A DNA stretch of 64,000 nt from Adenanthera pavonina (lineage: Eukaryota > Streptophyta > Magnoliopsida > Fabales > Fabaceae). Shown one piece after another: positions 35,121 to 45,420 of this stretch. The stretch spans positions 11,472,501-11,536,500 of the forward strand of contig JAIVEN010000012.1 of assembly GCA_026686845.1 (NCBI GenBank), in the 5' to 3' direction. The position numbers and the translations under genes were made by a program. Within the stretch, counting starts at the first letter, position 1. Each line of letters opens with the position of its first letter. The notes below the pieces were generated by a model, which was not told where the DNA came from, did no database searches, and was given only the letters and a program-made list of their open reading frames with translations.

Positions 35121-35588
35121 CTAAATACAAAGTCGATCCATATAGTCACCATGATGATGAGAGAACAACATTTGCTAGAAAGCCTAAGAGATCTAAAGTT
35201 GTCCATCAATGTACACCCTGGAGTTCTAGTAGTAGGATCTATCAATGTATCATGTGATTTGTTATGGAACCTTTGCTATGCACAACCGGAGAAAAAACTA
35301 TCTTTTGGGCATTCAGGAATGAATTGAAATGGTAGAAACCTAGGACTTTGATATACTAGGGGATGGTATCATCCGGTACCATGGTCAGATTTGTTTGCTA
35401 AATGTTACGGGATTGTGACAAATTATTTTGGAGAAAGCTCACAAGAGCAAGTACACTATTCACCCAGGTACCACTAAGATGTACCAAGATTTGAAGCAAG
35501 GATACTGGTGGCCAGGAATGAAAAAGGATATCGCTGAATATTTAGCAAGATGACTTGTTTGCCAGAGGGTGAAGATTGAGTATCAACT
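35121..35588 (+). pseudogene. Element B integrase zinc-finger region
   Basis: An RNase H-to-integrase spacer ('TMMMREQHLLESLRDL') is followed near 35,430 by the HHCC finger: 'KAHKSKYTIHPGTTKMYQDL' carries both His. 'YWWPGMKKDI' follows, and in 'RxLVCQ' the first Cys is a TGA stop while the second is kept. The frame stops at the D2 insertion within 'VKIEYQL'. Confidence 0.85.
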
Positions 35589-37251
35589 TGTTGGGAATCT
35601 CAATACATGTGGAGGAGAAAACATTACCAAAATCCTTCCCATGGATCCGTCAAAATTGTTTAAATTGAGATGTATAAGAGAATATTACTTTCGGTGCATG
35701 TCGTTTTGGTTTTCTTTTTTTTAAGTTTTGGACCCTAGGAACTGACATGTCTAATCAGCTCCCTCTACTGGTATCCACTTGAATGATAAGTCCAAATCGA
35801 ACAGTGTGCTAGCATCTCTATTTGCGAATGTCCATATGTTCTCTCTGTGCATTCATACACTTTCTCTCTAAGTGTGTGGCCACTCTCTCTCTAGGGTGGA
35901 TAGAGACTCTATTGGTTCCATATCTAATAACCCTAGTCTATACCAATATATAAATAAAGTTTATTATTTCATTAATTTAAATCAAATATTTAAATTAAAT
36001 CAAATATTAATTAAATATATTAGTTTAAATTTAAATCTATCTAATAGACTAAATCTAAACTAACTATCTAATCTATATCTAGAATCAAATCTAAATTTCA
36101 TTTATCATATAAATCAAATTTAGATTATGACATTAGTTTAAATTTAAATAAATTACATAAAATTAAATTTAAATCTAATTCATTTAAATTAATTTAAATG
36201 ATATATATATGTATATTTTGAAAAAATATATTTAATATATCAAACATATATATATTTCAAATTTTATAAAATATATATATCAATATATATTTTTATTTAT
36301 AAAATTCATGCACCCTAAATTGAACGTTAAATTCATAGAATCTAGACACATTTTAGATTCAACGAATTTGGACATTTTAGCTTGAGTTGGCATGTTCTTG
36401 TGTGTGACCCTATAGGCCCATATGATGTTGGTAGTGGGCCAATGATACTATTTGACCTACAAGTCACAAGTGGCCTCTAGCAAGACATTGTAACTACCTA
36501 AATCATATGAGATCAGTGATCTGATACAACCTATCATATACCCCTATTACATCCCTTTTGTCTCACGATATATGGGTCAAGTATGAGGCATGGAAATGTC
36601 ATCCTCATTTTACTCAACCATCACTTTCTCGATCTTCGAGCAAATTGACAGAACAAGTGGAAACTCTTTCATTTGAGTACGGCCATGCATTTCTCAGTCT
36701 CACTCATCGAGGGGCCAAGATATATCTCCCCATTAATTAGTGGGAAAATTTTCTTCTTGACCATTCATCTTCATCAACATGAATTCTACTATGCTCGATC
36801 ATAGCCTTTATGATCTCCCGATTACAAGTCACTTTTGACTATGCCAAAGTATAATATTCCCTATGTAGGAAGTCATGGCGATCTCAAGTCTAAGGGCTCG
36901 GTGATATGGTTATATATATGAGATATGCTTATGACCTGATCCATGTAGCTATCTCATGACAGGTCGATCCAGTGCCTAATCCCTAATAGCTGCTTATGAT
37001 TTTGATTTGTATCTTCATACTTAATTAACCCATAATTATCAATCAAAATTGTACTAGCCTTAGTTCATAATTATTCCTAAAAAGATGATTGACTAGGGAC
37101 ATTTAGGATAAAATGATTTATCCAAGGATATTATTATAAAGAAAAACATGCAAACAATATAATAACGTAATAAAAAGAAAAACATCTTCTTTTCCATAAT
37201 GAAGTACAATGTTCATAATATAATGATTGGCCTAGGACACAATCTCCAACA
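35589..37251 (-). mobile_element. Solo LTR D2 in element B integrase
   Basis: A 1,663-bp block that on the minus strand reads TGTTGGAGATTGTGTCC...GAGATTCCCAACA, flanked by CAACT (35,584-35,588) and CATCT (37,252-37,256), a 5-bp duplication with one change. The minus-strand text 'catgagatagctacatgg' and 'cttcctacataggg' is shared with D1 and D3. The AT-rich TTTAAATT zone lies at 35,960-36,300. No coding region, so a solo LTR. Confidence 0.85.
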
Positions 37252-38140
37252 CATCTCCTAGCAAGTACATTGAACCTCTAGAGATCCCAAAGTGGAAATA
37301 GGATAGCATCTCTATGGATTTTGTGATAGGAATACCAAGGATCTCTTTAGGGCATAATGCAATATGGCTGATTAAGGATAGATTGACAAAGTCAGCCCAA
37401 TTTCTACCAATTCAGGAGACTATTACTATGGAGAATTTGGACCAATTATATGAGAATGAGATTGTGAGACTGCATGGGGTTCCGATGAATATTGTGTCTG
37501 ATAGAGATCCTCAGTTTACATCCAGGTTCTTGAAATCTCTTAATAAGGCCATGAGGATGAAATTGAATTTTAGTACTACTTATCATCATCAATCTGATGG
37601 GCAGACTAAGAGAATGATTCAAACTCTGGAAGACATGCTGTGAGCTTGTGTTTTGGAGAATAAAGGTAATTGGGATCAATATCTATTGTCGGTTGAATTT
37701 GCCTATACTAATAGTTACTACTTGAGTTTGCAAATGGCTCCTTATGAAGCTTTGTATGACAGGAAGTATAGATCACTGTTATATTGGGTTGAACTTGGTG
37801 AATAGAGTCTAGTGGGCCCAGATATTAGTGATTAAATCGCTCAATGAATAGAGAGTATTCAATAAAAGCTTTTGACCACTCAAAGTCGGTAGAAGAGCCA
37901 TGCAAATAAAAGAAAGAGACTATTGGAGTTTGATGCTAGAGATCATGTATTTCTAAAGGTCACTCCTACCACAGGTGTTAGGAGATCAATTCAAGGAAAG
38001 AAGCTTACTTAGCGGTATATAGGTTAATATCAAATTTTAGAGCGAATTGGGCCAGTAGCGTATCAAGTGGCACTACCACCTAATCTCACAGGGTGACACA
38101 ATTTTTTCCACGTGTCTCAACTCAAGAAGTATTATCTGGA
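37252..38140 (+). pseudogene. Element B integrase catalytic core and GPY/F region
   Basis: The longest open piece (37,314-37,643) starts inside 'SISMDFVIGIP' with the first catalytic Asp, then 'DRLTKSAQFLP', 'VSDRDPQFTSRF' with the second Asp, and 'HHQSDGQTKRMIQTLEDML'. The third catalytic position, normally Glu in QTER, is Lys. A TGA for Arg follows. Downstream 'FAYTNSYYLSLQMAPYEAL', 'HVFLKVTP', 'YQILERIGPVAYQVALPP' and 'FFHVSQLKKYY' form the GPY/F module. Confidence 0.9.
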
Positions 38141-38356
38141 TGTGTCTCACATAATTGATGATGAGAAAGTTCAAGTACAAGAGGATTTAACTTTTGAGGT
38201 CATGCCATTACAAATTCTTTATGTAAAGGTGTAGTAATTGAGGAATAAAATTATTAAGCTTGTGAAAGTGTTGTAAAGCAACTTGACATCCAATGATATT
38301 ATATGGGACACAGAAGAATCCATGCAAAGGAGGTACCAAGAGATTTTTGCTTGAGC
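38141..38356 (+). pseudogene. Element B chromodomain
   Basis: Following 'SHIIDDEKVQVQEDLTFEV' comes the chromodomain ('PLQILYVKV', two stops replacing lysine/glutamine codons, 'LRNKIIKLVKVL', 'WDTEESMQRRYQEIFA') and the pol stop near 38,354. Chromodomain presence separates this clade from Athila and Tat gypsy elements. Confidence 0.85.
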
Positions 38357-38390
38357 TAAAGATTTGAAATTTTGAGGATGAAATTTTTAT

Positions 38391-38403
38391 AAGGATGGGA
38401 GAA
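38391..38403 (+). other. Element B polypurine tract
   Basis: The purine-rich run AAGGATGGGAGAA sits directly before the TGTAACAG start of the 3' LTR, the expected place for plus-strand DNA priming. Confidence 0.85.
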
Positions 38404-39270
38404 TGTAACAGCCCTCATTACATTATCCCGAACTTAGTCTCTAGCTAATCAAGTATAATTGATGACATGTACAAAACTGGAGGGACCAGGAAGGAGGAAA
38501 AGCAAAAAATGAGGCAGAGGAGTGCCACGCCATGGTGAGGAACAATCGCGCTACGGTGAACAATCTGGAATTTCGAAGATTTTTTAGGCCGAGATCACTT
38601 ACACCGTGGCAAGCGTTTCCGACCTCTAGTCATTTCAATCGAGCAATTTCTGACCTTGGGAGTGATTTCTAACCTTTAAGAGCTTGATTTTCGACCCTTG
38701 GGAGTAATTTCTAACCTCTAGGAGCTTGATAAATTGGTGGTAAGTGGTTCTCGATCCTCTCTCTCCCTTTTTCTTCAGTTTTGAGTTCATTTTTAAGGAA
38801 TATGTTGGGATTTTTAGTTTTGGCTGAAATCCACTGACTAAAATGGGTGAAATGGGATTCATGAGGTGTCATTTACTGTTTATAATACTTGGGTATGAGT
38901 TTTAGAGGGAGTATGTGTGATTTTGCTTAAACCATAGCTTGGTATTATGCATGGAAGCATGGAATCCGTGCATGAGATTGGTTAGGGTTTGAATGATCAT
39001 TTAGAGCTCAATGATGCATGAAGTTGTGCTTGGAACCTTAGGTTTAGCCTAAATAGTCAAATTGTGGATTTTGCTCAAGTGGTATATTGTGTCAATTGAG
39101 GTATTATGGTGTCGTAAATGTTGTTTTGTTGATCAGAGGAGTACGAGTTATAGGTTAATGGTATGAGAAGCTCGTAGAATCGCGTGTGTGTGGTATTGAC
39201 AACTAGAGGTACCGAGGTGTCATGTTGTATTATATATATATGATAGTGTATGTATATGTATATATATGCA
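38404..39270 (+). mobile_element. Element B 3' LTR, truncated
   Basis: TGTAACAGCCCTCATTACA at 38,404 copies the 5' LTR start and parallels 21,688-22,610 to about 39,270 ('gtatatatatgc'). Beyond this the sequence changes abruptly into the middle of an A-type LTR. Some 1.7 kb of this LTR are missing. Confidence 0.9.
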
Positions 39271-40840
39271 TATCAACTCAGCCAATGCATATAAATCATC
39301 TCAAAATATCATTGCAATCATATTACAAGGCATAAAGCACATTGAAAACAACATCATAACATAATGTTAGTATGGGAAATTAACTACCTTATGATGCTTC
39401 CTTGCTGTCCAAACTTGGTATGCCACTTCTTGAGCCTCTTAACACTTCCTTGAATCTAATCATATCATCATTGAACCAATTTAGCCATTGGTTTTACAAA
39501 ATTATACAATGCCATAACACTAAAACCCAAATTTTTCACTTTGTTTTCCTTTGCTTCTTCTTTGTACAACATACTTGTTCTTAAGGTTTTGGACCATGGG
39601 GAATCTATTTTTGGGGTCAAAATCATGAAATTCCAACTCTAAATTCTCCCCCTGTTCTGACCGAAATTGTCTCAAAATGATTAAACAAATTTTCCTTCAA
39701 ATCACTTCAAACTATTCATGGATTCATGTTTCTAGTGTCTAGTCTATGCTTTTTCCTAAGTTTCATGGTCCAAAACTCATCCCTATGCTAAAAGCCCAAT
39801 TTTGCTGAAACCCTAAGGTGTAAAGGAAGCAAACTAAACCATAAATCATGCTTTGAAAATCATAGATAGTAAGCTTAAGGTAGTAGTATAAAAGCTTACC
39901 AACTTGTGCTTTGAATTTCCTTGGATTTTCCCTCTTTCTTTCTCTTCTTCGTTTTTCCTTCTCTTGCGTTTTCTTTCTAGTCTTTTGCTACTGGAAGAGC
40001 TCATGAAATGAAGTGGGAAATGAGTGGTTAAGTGGTTTAATTAAGAGGCTAATCACTTAATTAATTAAAATCACTTTTTGCTAATCATGGTTACTTTTTC
40101 ACATACTTCTTCAAGAAGTATTACAAAATATAATATAATATTACTTGAATCATATGGCTGCAGCAAAATTCACACATGGGAGAGAGAGAAGTGTCCAAAA
40201 ATTGCCAATTTTCTTGATCCAGATATACCTCAATCCGGGTACTTTTTAACCGTACCAATAAAACCATCTTTATATTAATTCAGCATTTTTGGGCCACAGG
40301 ACTATTTAAATTTTATTTTCACATTTCCATAACTATTCTATCCCAAATGGTATCTGTGTATGGCCCATATCCTGACCCGATTTCTTTTTAACCATTGGTA
40401 AGACCTATGATTTACTTTATCAGTTTATTATTACTTTTGGACACTTGATATTGATTATTTCTTTATTTTTGAACATTAACCCTCAGTGCCATATACCATT
40501 GGACTTCTCTCATCGAGGGCTTCATTTTGACAGTAATTTTTCATATTTACAAAATTGCCCTTAACGCGAGGTTAAATTATAATTTCTGAAACTTTCAGGT
40601 CATTAGGTGTAATTTTCCCAAAGACTTTTCTATTTCTTTCCCATATATTTTAATACTTTTGGGACATGAATGTCTTTTTCATATTTTTTTAGGGGTAAAA
40701 ATATAATTTTCATATTTTTCCATCCAATCTGAAAAAATGATCTCTTTGCCCTATTTCTCGCAAAATGGTGTGTGTCCGTTTCTGCAAATTCCTTCTACAT
40801 TTTACGTTATCATCAATTATGTTGTCTTTTATTACCTAGT

Positions 40841-42501
40841 TGTTGAATCAAGTGTTTTAATGATTCTAAACCAATCTTCAAGAGCTTGGAATAAAGATAT
40901 CAAAGATGTATAAAAAGTTCAAGTGAAGAAATTCTGGAGAAATCAGTACAAGGATAGATATAGGATGTTTAGTAATATTTTGATTTGAGTAAAAGACTTT
41001 GATTTGGTAAAATGATATTTTAAAACCTTGATTCTATGTTAATTTATGGAATATTTGAAAAACACCCACCAATAGATAAAGTTTGAAAGGTTTATACTGA
41101 TCTGTCATCTTGAAAATTCAAACTTTGGCTTTGGAAATTCGAATTTCGTATTGAAAATGAACAAGTTTGAAAAGAGGCTTCTCTGACAGATGAATTTTGA
41201 CTTTGTAAAATTCGAATTTTGATACAAATCTGAAGAGAGTTTTCTCTGACAGATGAATTTTGGCTTTTGAAAATTTGAATTTTAGATAAAATGCAACTTA
41301 TGAAAATTGAAAAATTTATCTGAGAATATGTCAAAGTTCATTTGAAATCAAGCTTAGATTGAGTTTCAAAAGTGCTCACTGACACATAAACTTTGAACAT
41401 GAAAATTCAAATTTCAGAAACTTAGCTTGTGAGTCTGTTATATTAATATGTTGACATACGAATGACAGTATTCATAAATTTGAATTTTGAAGTAAGTCTG
41501 AAAAGAGGTCTCTCTGACAGACGAACTTTGTCCTTTGAAAATTTGAATTTTGAATGAGATGAACTACTGTGCCTTATAAACCGGCTACTGACAGATGAAT
41601 TTTGGGGTTCTAAAATTCGAATTTCAAAGGCATTGTAGCAAATTGAAAATACTGTTCACACTTAATAGAACGTCTTCAAACATGAAGATTCGTATGTCAC
41701 AACATAGAAATATTTTCCAAACGTCAAAATTCAAATTTTGCTTCATGATAGACAAACTTCGGATATTCAACGTTAAAGTCTTTAGCCTTCGGTTTCTATG
41801 AAATTTGTCTGTTGACCAACTGAAATTCAAATTTCAGAATGTCAGAAGCATTAAATGTGGTTGGTTAACGGATAGTTTTTCAAAGTAACCGTTGGATAAC
41901 TTCTCCAATAGATAGATTTTGTCTCTAACGTATAGTTGAGACCTAAATCTATAAATATAACATCATTTGAAGTTGTGGGTAACGATTTTAACTTTGTATA
42001 TATTGAAACTCTGCCAAATCATCTACTCAAACTCTCTTTACTCTCACACTTCAATATTTGTACTCCAACTTTTATATTCACTCTACTTAAGAGAGTTTAT
42101 TCATTGTAAACAATCTTATCTTCATCTGGAAAAAAGATTTTCTTGTGAGGAGATATCAAAACGGATTGGGAAGCACTTAGTAAGAGTGCATAGAGTGAAA
42201 GAGTTAGCTCTAGAAACAAAGCATCAACTTTGTACTGAGGCATTTGCAAGAAGCCCACTGAATTCTTGCAGAATAGTGGAAAATCTCAAATGGTGACTTG
42301 AGGACTGGACGTAGGTCAAGTGGAGAGACCAAACCAGGATAAATATCTGAGTCTTCTCTTCCCTACTGCTACTTTTACAGTTTATTCATTTATACTCTGT
42401 TTTACTAGCATATTTTGCTTTCTTCACCTTCTTGACATTTTGCAGAAAATTTTTAAAGCTTCCCAATTCACCCCCATCTTGGGAAGCCAGCTTATCTAAC
42501 A
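40841..42501 (+). mobile_element. Solo LTR E1 (Sirevirus-like) inside A4
   Basis: A 1,661-bp block TGTTGAATCAAG...TATCTAACA with a perfect repeat CTAGT (40,836-40,840; 42,502-42,506). It matches copia LTR E2 at 50,258-51,741 from start to end. The first 800 bases contain about six dispersed copies of CTGACAGATGAA-like words, each followed by an AAATTCGAATTT-like palindrome. The last part has a TATA box at 41,950 and 'ctacttaagagagt'. No internal region follows, because A4 resumes immediately. Confidence 0.9.
41950..41957 (+). promoter_or_regulatory. TATA box in LTR E1
   Basis: TATAAATA, conserved in E2 at 51,201-51,208 together with the following CATTTGAAGTTG. About 70 bp upstream both LTRs carry repeated AAC-G words (TAACGG, AACCGTT, CTAACG) that resemble MYB-type sites; binding is inferred, not shown. 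Confidence 0.6.
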
Positions 42502-42532
42502 CTAGTATCCAATGAAACTTTGGGATATTACA

Positions 42533-44844
42533 TAAGTCCAATGGCATATGGCATTGAAGGTTAATGTTCAAGAATAAAAAAATAATCAATGTCGAGTGTC
42601 CAAAAGTAACGGTAAATTGATACAGTAAACTGTTGGCTCTACTAATGGTTAAAAGATAACCAGGACAGGATATAGGCCATACATAGATGTCATTTGGCAC
42701 ATGATAATTATGTAAATATAAAAATAAAATTAGAATAGTCCTGTAGCCCAGAAATGCTAAATTACTGTAAAAAACAGTTTTATCGGTATGGTTAAAAATT
42801 ACCCGGTGCAAGACATATCTGCGTGTTTGGGGTAGTTTGGGCAGCATGTTTTTGTTTGAAAACTTCCTCAAGAAGTTGTCCCTTTTTGACCAAAAAGTAA
42901 TCTAAGTTTAATTAAGGGTTAATTATGATTAAGCTACATAATTAACCACTTAATCACTTACTTTTCCACTTCATTTTCACGAGCAAGCAACAGCAAAACA
43001 GTGGCTGAAAAACACAAAGAGAGAAGAGAGAAAAGAAAGAGGGAAATAAAGAAAACTCAAGGAAATCAAAGGTTCAAGTTGGTAAGTTAACTTCTACCAC
43101 TTCAAGCTTGTAGTATATGGTCTTTAAAGCATGATCCATGGATTATATTTCCTTCCTCCCTATCTTAGGGTTCTATCCATGGCATGATTTAGCAAGAAAT
43201 GGAGTTTTCCAACCATAAATCATAGGGGAAATGATAGAATGTTCATTTAAAGCTTGAATATTCGAGTAGTTTGTTGTATAACAAATTGTAGCAATTTTTC
43301 TTCAATTCCCCTGGTCTTTTATGAGCTACTATTTATACTTAGAGTTGGAATTTCATAAATTGGACCTCAAAAATGGATTCTCTATGGTCCAAAACCTTAG
43401 GAACAAGTGATGATTTCATGAAAAACCTTAAGATTAAGAAAGTGAAATTTTTAGGTTTTTGAAGCTTAATTTGGAATGAACAGTAACCATACCTAGCAAT
43501 GGAATTTGATAATTCTAAGGATATATTTCAATTCCTCACGAAAAATTATATGGAATAGAGGTATAATTCATCATTTTTGAGCTAGGAATGAATTTTTGAA
43601 GAATTAGAGTTTCATGAACACTTTTTGAAGAAAGTCATGGAACCATTAGCTTGAGTAATTTTTTGATGATATGTTTAGGTTTGAGGGAGACTAAGAAAGC
43701 TTGAAGACGTGTTAGAAGGTCCAAGAATTGTTGGACAAAGTGTGGGAAGCAAGGAAGTAGTATAAAGTAGATAATTCTCTTTACTAACATCACACTGTCA
43801 TTATTGTTTCTTTGATATTTGAGATCATGGCATATATATGAAATGTTGATTTGTGATATTTCTATGTTGTTGGCTGAATTGTGTGAGGGGTTTGGAGGCC
43901 TGGGATGTCCATTTTACAAAATGAAACTCTACCAAAATTTTTATAAAATTTATATGTTCAAATGTGCCTATGTGATGAATTAAGGTTTATATGATGTTTT
44001 TATGAAAAATGTGATGATATGACGGCATGTATGAGATTTATCTACTGAGATTCTTTGAATTCCACCCTCCCACATATTAACCATGATTAGGTAGCAACAA
44101 TGGCAATACCTCCAAAGAAGAGAAGGGAAAAGAGAAAGAATTAGGTATTTAATTTGATGGTGATTGCATTGGCCATGTGTTTGACCTCTTATGTAAATTT
44201 GTAAAGATGAGGTTAAGTATGTTTCTTCAAGTTTTTTATGTTGCTTTAAGTCCTAGCTAATGCATGGCATGATAGGAAGAGGAAATATGGTCATGTGAAT
44301 ATCTTACTGTTTTTGTATTGTAAATATTAGGATACAAATGGTCATTCTGACTACTACCGAATGATCATGCTACAGTATGAGATTTTTGATATATAAAGAA
44401 TGAATGTTATATATGCTTAAAAACTAGACATAAATAGATTTTTTATGACCCAAATATCACTCAATTTGTATGAGTGTATGATTTATAGTGAATTTTAAAA
44501 TTTAGCCCAAAAAACTGGAATTTCTAAAATTGACATATGAATAGTAGAAATTCAGGAAATTTATTGTGCAAGTTGGCCAAATAATTGCTTTGATTGATAT
44601 TTTTTCCATGTAAATAATGTTTGAAGCTATGCATAGAGATGTGAATCACTTTCATATGATTTTTATTGAATTATTTATGATTTTTTGAAATTCAGTAGGG
44701 AAAAAGAAATTTGATTAAATAAATAGTACCCAAAATTTGAAAAATTTTATTATGACATTTATGTGATTCAAGCTTCTGATTACATATAATTAGTCTCTAA
44801 TGAGGCCTAATATATGGGAAACGGTCCTAAATAGAGGTGTTACA
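42533..44844 (-). mobile_element. A-type LTR A5 in copia integrase, 3'-truncated
   Basis: On the minus strand it starts TGTAACACCT at 44,844 and parallels A1 to A3 through 'gccataaaagaccatag', 'ccagatatg' and 'ccattggactta', then stops at 42,533 where A4 ends. About 350 bases of its 3' end are missing. On the right it abuts copia integrase codons directly (TTAGT), so it is an insertion into that element. A 161-codon minus-strand frame at 42,386-42,871 crosses the A5/A4/E1 joints and is an artefact. Confidence 0.85.
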
Positions 44845-45420
44845 TTAGTAATTGTGGATGATTATTCTAGATTCACCTGGACTTTATTTCGTTTGTGGAT
44901 GATTATTCTATATTCACCTAGACTTTATTTCTTTTCTCCAAAGATGAGACATTTGTTGCAATGGAAAAGACAATCTGGGTAAGTTTGATGCCAGATCAGA
45001 TGAAGATATATTCCTTGACTATTATAGTAGAAGCAAAGCATATAGAATATTTAATAAAAAGTCTAGGACCATAGAAGAGTTTGTGCATGTAGTCTTCATT
45101 AAAAATGAAATCATTTCTAAACCTGTCTTAGATGAGGATAAAATGATTTATAGTTTCAAAAACATGAGCCTCTTTAAGGAAAATAAAATTAAACCTCCAA
45201 AAATATCAAAATCTACTATTGTAGAGGAAGATATTTAGGAGAAAGATATGGAATATAAAGATAATGAAGAAACTTCTCAAGAACTCCCTAGAGGTTAGAG
45301 ATATCAAAGGAGTCATCTTATTAATCAAGTGATTGGGGATATTTAGGAGAGTGTTCAAACTAGAAGACAACTTAGGGATTAAATAAATAGCCATGCATTT
45401 ATTTCTCTGATTGAGCCTAA
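44845..45420 (+). pseudogene. Copia (Sirevirus-like) integrase remnant
   Basis: Starts within the integrase core ('LVIVDDYSRFTWTLF'; the first D of DDYS is the core Asp region). A 41-bp unit is repeated at about 44,855 and 44,896, copying VDDYSRFTWT. Sequence then jumps to the integrase C-terminal part: 'GKFDARSDEDIF', 'YYSRSKAYRIFNKKS', 'IEEFVHVVF'. That wording is typical of the Sirevirus lineage. The segment between (second Asp and catalytic Glu) is deleted. gag, protease and 5' LTR are missing on the left because A5 and A4 replace them. Confidence 0.85.

Larger units (their letters stand above)
21688..39270 (+). mobile_element. Element B: Ty3/gypsy chromodomain (Tekay-like), multiply interrupted
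   Basis: A plus-strand relative of element C with 5' LTR, primer site, gag, protease, RT, RNase H, integrase, chromodomain, polypurine tract and a truncated 3' LTR. Four later elements sit inside it: A1 in gag, A2 in RT, A3 within A2, and D2 in integrase. Excising them at their target duplications leaves the two sides of each gap continuous with each other and with C. The left flank is CAATT; the right end is deleted, so the target duplication cannot be confirmed. It lies 22 bp from C in head-to-head orientation. Confidence 0.9.
39271..42532 (+). mobile_element. A-type LTR A4, 5'-truncated and split by E1
   Basis: It begins in the middle of an A-type LTR ('atcaactcagccaatgcat', compare 31,511 in A3), runs parallel to A3 to 40,840, and after the E1 insertion ends at 42,532 with TTTGGGATATTACA. 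The 5' 970 bases or so are absent. The junction with the B LTR has no target duplication, so it is a deletion or recombination joint rather than an insertion end. Confidence 0.85.

Noticed and set aside
41092..41334. Minus-strand frame with repeated SQNSSVRE
   Set aside because: Caused by the dispersed LTR repeat in E1.
42386..42871. Longest uninterrupted minus-strand frame, 161 codons
   Set aside because: It runs across the end of E1, the last bases of A4 and the start of A5, three different LTR pieces, so it cannot be an ancestral gene.
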